From Bradyrhizobium sp. SZCCHNS1050 (GTDB lineage Bacteria > Pseudomonadota > Alphaproteobacteria > Rhizobiales > Xanthobacteraceae), in NCBI RefSeq assembly GCF_032484785.1, contig NZ_JAUETR010000003.1, positions 248,001-312,000 of the forward strand: a stretch of 64,000 nucleotides of DNA, read 5' to 3'. Below, piece by piece: positions 60,402-64,000 of the stretch. The translations under genes and the position numbers were made by a program. The number at the start of each line of letters is the position of its first letter. Positions within the stretch are counted from its first letter, which is position 1. The notes under the pieces are model-generated. The model ran no database searches, was not told the origin of the DNA, and was given only the letters and a program-made list of their open reading frames with translations.

Positions 60402-61652
60402 TCAGATCGCTGCCGCCAGCGCCGCGATCAGCGCCGGCGGCGTTGCGACGAGTCCGATCTTGAGAAACTGCCAGGCGGTTACCTCGATCTTCTCGCGCCG
60501 TAACGCCGTCAGCCAAAGGATGGTGGCAAGCGAGCCTGTGACCGAGATGTTCGGGCCGAGATCGACCCCGATCAGGATGGCCCGGATGACCTCATGCGGC
60601 AGGTGGTCGCTGGCGGCGACGGAGCCCGCAACCAGGCCGACCGGCAGGTTGTTGGCGATGTTGTCGGCCACCGCGGTGATCAGGCCTGCGGCCCACGCCG
60701 TGCCGTGCGGCGACGACGTCACGCCCTGGTGCAACCAGGCGCTGAGCTGTCCGGTCGCGCCGGCGCGGCTTAGACCCTCCACCATCACGAACAGGCCGCC
60801 GACCAGTGGCAGCACACCCCATGAGATGCCGCGGATCACTGGCCAAGGCGATTGCCGGCTGACCAGCAGGATCGCGGTCGCCGTGACGACGCCACAGACG
60901 AAGGTCGGCAGGCCGAGTTGCACGTCGAGCGCCGAGGCAGTCAGAAGCACCGCTGCGATGGCGCCGATCCCGAACGCGGCGAGCCGGCCCTCGCGGCTCA
61001 GGTGCGGCTTCTCGACATCGGTGCGCAGCGTCTCCTCACGGAGCGCGCGGCGCTGGGTCAGCCACAGCGCGACATAGGTCAGGGCGATCGCGGCCATCGA
61101 GGGCAGGGTGAACTGGCGCAGCCATTCGGTGAGATGCGGCATGCGTTCGCCGAACACGACCAGATTGGCCGGATTGGAGATCGGCAGCACGAAGCTCGCG
61201 GCATTGGCGATGAAGGCGCAGACGTACAGATAAGGCAGCGGCGAGGCGCCGGCGGCGCGGGTGGCGGCATAGACGGCCGGCGTCAGCACGATCGCGGTGG
61301 CATCGTTGGAGAGCAGCACGGTGACCAGGGTGCCGACCGCATAGACCAGCAGGAACAGGAGCTGCGGCGAGCCGCGCGCATGCTCCACCGCATAGGCCGC
61401 CAGATAGTCGAACAGGCCCTCGCGGCGCGCCAGCTCGGCAATCAGCATCATGCCGATCAGGAACAGATAGACGTCGACGCCCTTGCGGATGCCGGTGAGC
61501 GCTTCAGCGACAGGCAGCAGGCCGAGCGCGACCAGCAGGATCGCGCCGGCGACGGCCCACACGGCCTCGGGCAGCCGGAAGGGGCGGATGATGACGCCAG
61601 CGGTGGCGGGAATGATAATGGCGTAGGCGAGCCAGGTATCGTGCAGGAACAT
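60402..61652 (-). CDS. ArsB/NhaD-type ion transporter (arsenite efflux-like)
   Basis: A 416-residue inner-membrane transporter with about ten helices, of the ion transporter superfamily containing ArsB. Landmark segments are IRKGVDVYLFLIGMMLIAEL, TVLLSNDATAIVLTPAVYAA and ITAVADNIANNLPVGLVAGS, the paired N-D motifs of the family. Arsenite efflux is the usual annotation, but other anions or Na/H exchange are possible. It lies 22 bp downstream of the MFS gene on the same strand, so they are one operon. No arsR or arsC is near. Confidence 0.8.
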   Translation of the reverse strand: MFLHDTWLAYAIIIPATAGVIIRPFRLPEAVWAVAGAILLVALGLLPVAEALTGIRKGVDVYLFLIGMMLIAELARREGLFDYLAAYAVEHARGSPQLLFLLVYAVGTLVTVLLSNDATAIVLTPAVYAATRAAGASPLPYLYVCAFIANAASFVLPISNPANLVVFGERMPHLTEWLRQFTLPSMAAIALTYVALWLTQRRALREETLRTDVEKPHLSREGRLAAFGIGAIAAVLLTASALDVQLGLPTFVCGVVTATAILLVSRQSPWPVIRGISWGVLPLVGGLFVMVEGLSRAGATGQLSAWLHQGVTSSPHGTAWAAGLITAVADNIANNLPVGLVAGSVAASDHLPHEVIRAILIGVDLGPNISVTGSLATILWLTALRREKIEVTAWQFLKIGLVATPPALIAALAAAI

Positions 61653-61674
61653 GATCAGGGATCGATAGAGCAAA

Positions 61675-62955
61675 TCATTCGGCGGGGATAGCGGGCGAGG
61701 GCGCCGCATTCGAGTGCGCGGCCTCTGCTCCACCGGTCTCGGGAAGCAGCAGCCAGCATACGATCACGGCGAGCGCGGCCGCCGCGCCGAGCACCAGGAA
61801 TGCGGCGCTGTAGCCGCTATGGACGACGACCAGGCCCGCCAGCGCGGTCGACAGCGCCGCGCCAATGCTCTGCGCTGTGATCACAGCGCCCTGGGCGATG
61901 TTGAAGCGTCCGGTGCCGCGCATCAGGTCCGCGACGATCACCGGCATGATCGCGCCGAAGATGCCGGCGCCGACGCCGTCCAGCAGCTGCACGCCGACCA
62001 GCCACGCCTTGTCGTCCGATAGCGTATAGAGCACCGCGCGCAGCGGCAGGATCAGCAGCGCCGTCAGGAAGAAGCGCTTGTGGCCCCAGCGGTCGGCGCG
62101 GACGCCGACCAGCAGCGCCATCGGTACCATCACGAGCTGGGCCGCGGCGATGCAGGCCGACATCAGGCTGGTGCCGAGATTCTTGTCCTGCAGCGCCAGC
62201 TTCTGGCCGACCAGCGGCAGCATGGCGGCGTTGGCGAGGTGAAACAGCGCGACGCAGACCGCGAAGATCAGCAGCGGACGGCAGGTCAGGAGAATGCTGA
62301 GGCCCGAGGGCTGCTCGCCCCGCTTCGGGCGATTGCCCTCCGCCTGATGCGCCAGTCCGCGCGCGACGTCATGGTCGATGGCGCGTTCGGGGATGGCGAG
62401 CACGCTGATGAGGCTACCGGCCGACGTCACCGCCATCAGATAGAACACCGCCGACGGTCCGAGCGCGTAGGCGGCAGCGCCGGCGATGACGGCGCCGACC
62501 GTGTTGCCGGCATGGTTGAAGGTCTCGTTGCGGCCGACCCGCGCGGTGAAGGCTTTGGCGCCGACGATCCCGAGCGACACCGCCGCGATCGCCGGCGCGA
62601 AGATCACGCCGGCGGCATAGGCGATGCTCTGCGAGATCGCGACCGGCCAGAAGCTGGTCATGAGAGGTAACAGCAGCGAAGCGGCCGTGACGACGATCGC
62701 GGCTGATATCATGACCAGCCGTTTTGCCCTGGTGGCGTCGACCAGCGCGCCGGCGGGCGTCTGCGCGACGATGCCCGCGATCGTTGCGAGCGACATCACG
62801 ACGCCGATCGAGGCCTCGTCCCATTTCTGCTCGGTCAGGAGATAGATCGCGAGATAAGGGCCGAGCCCGTCACGCACATCGGCCAGGAAGAAATTGGTGG
62901 TGTCGAGTGCATGGCCGGCGCGGGCCAGGTCCTTGCCGCTATCGAAGTCCGCCAT
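61675..62955 (-). CDS. MFS transporter
   Basis: A 426-residue major facilitator with about 12 helices. The N-terminal half has NFFLADVRDGLGPYLAIYLL and the loop motif QTPAGALVDATRAKRL between TM2 and TM3. The C-terminal half has VGVRADRWGHKRFFLTALLI. The N-terminal sequence is shared with a group of MFS genes often seen beside arsenic genes in alphaproteobacteria. ATG 62955 has GAGGC at proper spacing; an upstream ATG at 63000 would add 15 residues without a ribosome binding site. Substrate unknown. Confidence 0.85.
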   Translation of the reverse strand: MADFDSGKDLARAGHALDTTNFFLADVRDGLGPYLAIYLLTEQKWDEASIGVVMSLATIAGIVAQTPAGALVDATRAKRLVMISAAIVVTAASLLLPLMTSFWPVAISQSIAYAAGVIFAPAIAAVSLGIVGAKAFTARVGRNETFNHAGNTVGAVIAGAAAYALGPSAVFYLMAVTSAGSLISVLAIPERAIDHDVARGLAHQAEGNRPKRGEQPSGLSILLTCRPLLIFAVCVALFHLANAAMLPLVGQKLALQDKNLGTSLMSACIAAAQLVMVPMALLVGVRADRWGHKRFFLTALLILPLRAVLYTLSDDKAWLVGVQLLDGVGAGIFGAIMPVIVADLMRGTGRFNIAQGAVITAQSIGAALSTALAGLVVVHSGYSAAFLVLGAAAALAVIVCWLLLPETGGAEAAHSNAAPSPAIPAE

Positions 62956-63077
62956 GCCGCCTCGTTGCGCGTGATCCATCGCAACAGCGGTGTACGCCAT
63001 TTGGTTCCGCAGGGCCCTCGGTGTGACCCACTCCGTCCACGTGGCATTCCGGGGCGCGCGAAGCGCGCACTACCTAC

Positions 63078-64000
63078 TCAGCGCGGCAGCGGCGCCTTCT
63101 CGGCCATCGCCTTGCGCAGGATGCGCGACAGCGACTCCACCGAATAGGGCTTCTTGATCAGCTCGAAGCCGTGATGGGCGTTCTCCGCGAGCACGTGGCT
63201 GTAGCCGGATGTCAGCACCACCGGCAGGCCGGGATAGCGGTCGCGGATGATGCCGGCGAGCTCCAGGCCGTTGATGCCGGGCATGATGACGTCGGAGAAC
63301 ACGAGGTCGACCGCGAATTCGTCGTTCGCCAGGATTGCCAGCGCATCGGCGGCATTGGCGACGCGGCGCGTCACATAGCCGAGATCCTCGAGCAGCTCGG
63401 TCGAGAACTGCCCCACCTCGTCATTGTCCTCGACCACGAGCACGCGGTAGCCGCGCCCGATGGTCGCCGGCTCGATGCGCGCGGAGCCGGCTTCCGTGCC
63501 GGATTGCGGAGCCGTGGCCTGCGGCAGATAGATCGTGAAGGTCGCGCCGTCGCCGATGCGGCTGTCGACCGCGATGTCGCCTTCGGACTGCTTGGCGAAG
63601 CCGAACGCCTGGCTGAGGCCGAGACCCGTGCCCTTGCCGACCTCCTTGGTGGTGAAGAAGGGTTCGAAGATTGCGTTGAGATGTTGAGGCGCGATGCCGC
63701 CCCCGGTGTCGGCGACCGAAATCGCGATGAAGGCACCGGGCCGGGTGCTCTGGCCACGCAAGGCCGGGATGCTCTCGGTCCGCTGCACGCCGATCTTCAG
63801 ATGTCCTTCACCGTTCATGGCGTCGCGCGCATTGACGGCGAGATTGATGAGCGCGGTCTGGAATTGCGCGACGTCGGCGAGGGTGAACAGCCCGCTGTCC
63901 GTGACCGCGAGCTCGATCTGGATGCGGCTGCCGACGAGAGGACGGATCAGTTGCACGACGCTCTCGACCTGCTCGCCAACATTGAACACCTGCGGCGCCA
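63078..64000 (-). CDS. Hybrid sensor histidine kinase, C-terminal part
   Basis: The gene runs off the right edge, and its 5' end is outside the window. The visible part begins within the dimerisation/ATPase region (VFNVGEQVESVVQLIRPLVG), then NLAVNARDAMNGEGHL (N box), ISVADTGGGIAP and GKGTGLGLSQAFGF. A receiver domain follows (YRVLVVEDNDEVGQFSTELL, with the phosphoacceptor Asp in VFSDVIMPG, and PVVLTSGYSHVL). The last residues (LIKKPYSVESL) contain the conserved Lys. About 307 residues are present. The full protein is probably a hybrid kinase with PAS or membrane input domains upstream. Confidence 0.88.
   Translation of the reverse strand, partial: APQVFNVGEQVESVVQLIRPLVGSRIQIELAVTDSGLFTLADVAQFQTALINLAVNARDAMNGEGHLKIGVQRTESIPALRGQSTRPGAFIAISVADTGGGIAPQHLNAIFEPFFTTKEVGKGTGLGLSQAFGFAKQSEGDIAVDSRIGDGATFTIYLPQATAPQSGTEAGSARIEPATIGRGYRVLVVEDNDEVGQFSTELLEDLGYVTRRVANAADALAILANDEFAVDLVFSDVIMPGINGLELAGIIRDRYPGLPVVLTSGYSHVLAENAHHGFELIKKPYSVESLSRILRKAMAEKAPLPR

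Overview
The window is high-GC alphaproteobacterial chromosome. Protein-level resemblance, GGAAC-N17-CGTT (EcfG-type) promoter logic and several families of palindromic intergenic repeats familiar from Bradyrhizobium genomes point to Bradyrhizobium or a close relative. This assignment is from recognition only; no search was run.

Layout. 1-4.3 kb: core metabolism (phosphoglycolate phosphatase, cut by the window start; rpiA; a secreted DUF2059 protein; glutathione reductase; a DUF4336 protein followed by a stray copy of the gor 3' end). 4.3-8.2 kb: LysE exporter, an ArsR/SRPBCC/membrane-protein operon with a palindromic operator, an internally deleted LysR remnant, a TauE/SafE permease and a metallophosphoesterase. 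8.5-10.5 kb: an intact IS30-family element inserted into a longer chromosomal repeat; a second, uninterrupted copy of that repeat lies inverted near 48.4-48.7 kb. 10.7-16.1 kb: a same-strand thiolase, DUF35, MaoC hydratase, SDR, DapA-like aldolase and Nudix cluster that looks like acyl-CoA catabolism. 16.2-18.9 kb: a large PAS sensor kinase. 19-24 kb: small and stress-type proteins (VOC, DUF3775, host-attachment/baeRF-like, two tandem paralogous 60-residue proteins, a Cys-rich secreted peptide).

24.3-43.2 kb is the most unusual part. An acyltransferase is followed by a run of plus-strand genes: a 137-residue protein, a 250-residue protein carrying two copies of the same beta-rich domain, an orphan 1207-residue protein, an exonuclease-endonuclease-phosphatase (EEP) fold enzyme and a 3513-residue protein with LysM-like repeats. 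The last four are packed within 7-14 bp of each other or overlap. None has an obvious signal peptide. The run ends about 110 bp from the 3' end of a tRNA-Arg(TCG) gene. I recognise no described system with this composition.

43-64 kb returns to ordinary content: a His-rich secreted peptide, a ClpP-like periplasmic protein, a histone-H1-like basic protein next to a photolyase, a chemoreceptor, a TRAP-permease remnant, a membrane protein divergent from a Spy-like protein, a DEAD-box helicase, a 1-Cys peroxiredoxin, a DegP-like protease, an alkaline-phosphatase-superfamily enzyme, a DUF892 ferritin-like protein, a divergent TetR/flavin-monooxygenase pair with two palindromic operators, an ArsB/MFS operon, and a hybrid histidine kinase cut by the window end.

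Two places (gor, and the ArsB-like gene) show a decayed 3' copy of the gene on the far side of an inserted accessory gene or gene pair, which suggests a shared mode of gain.
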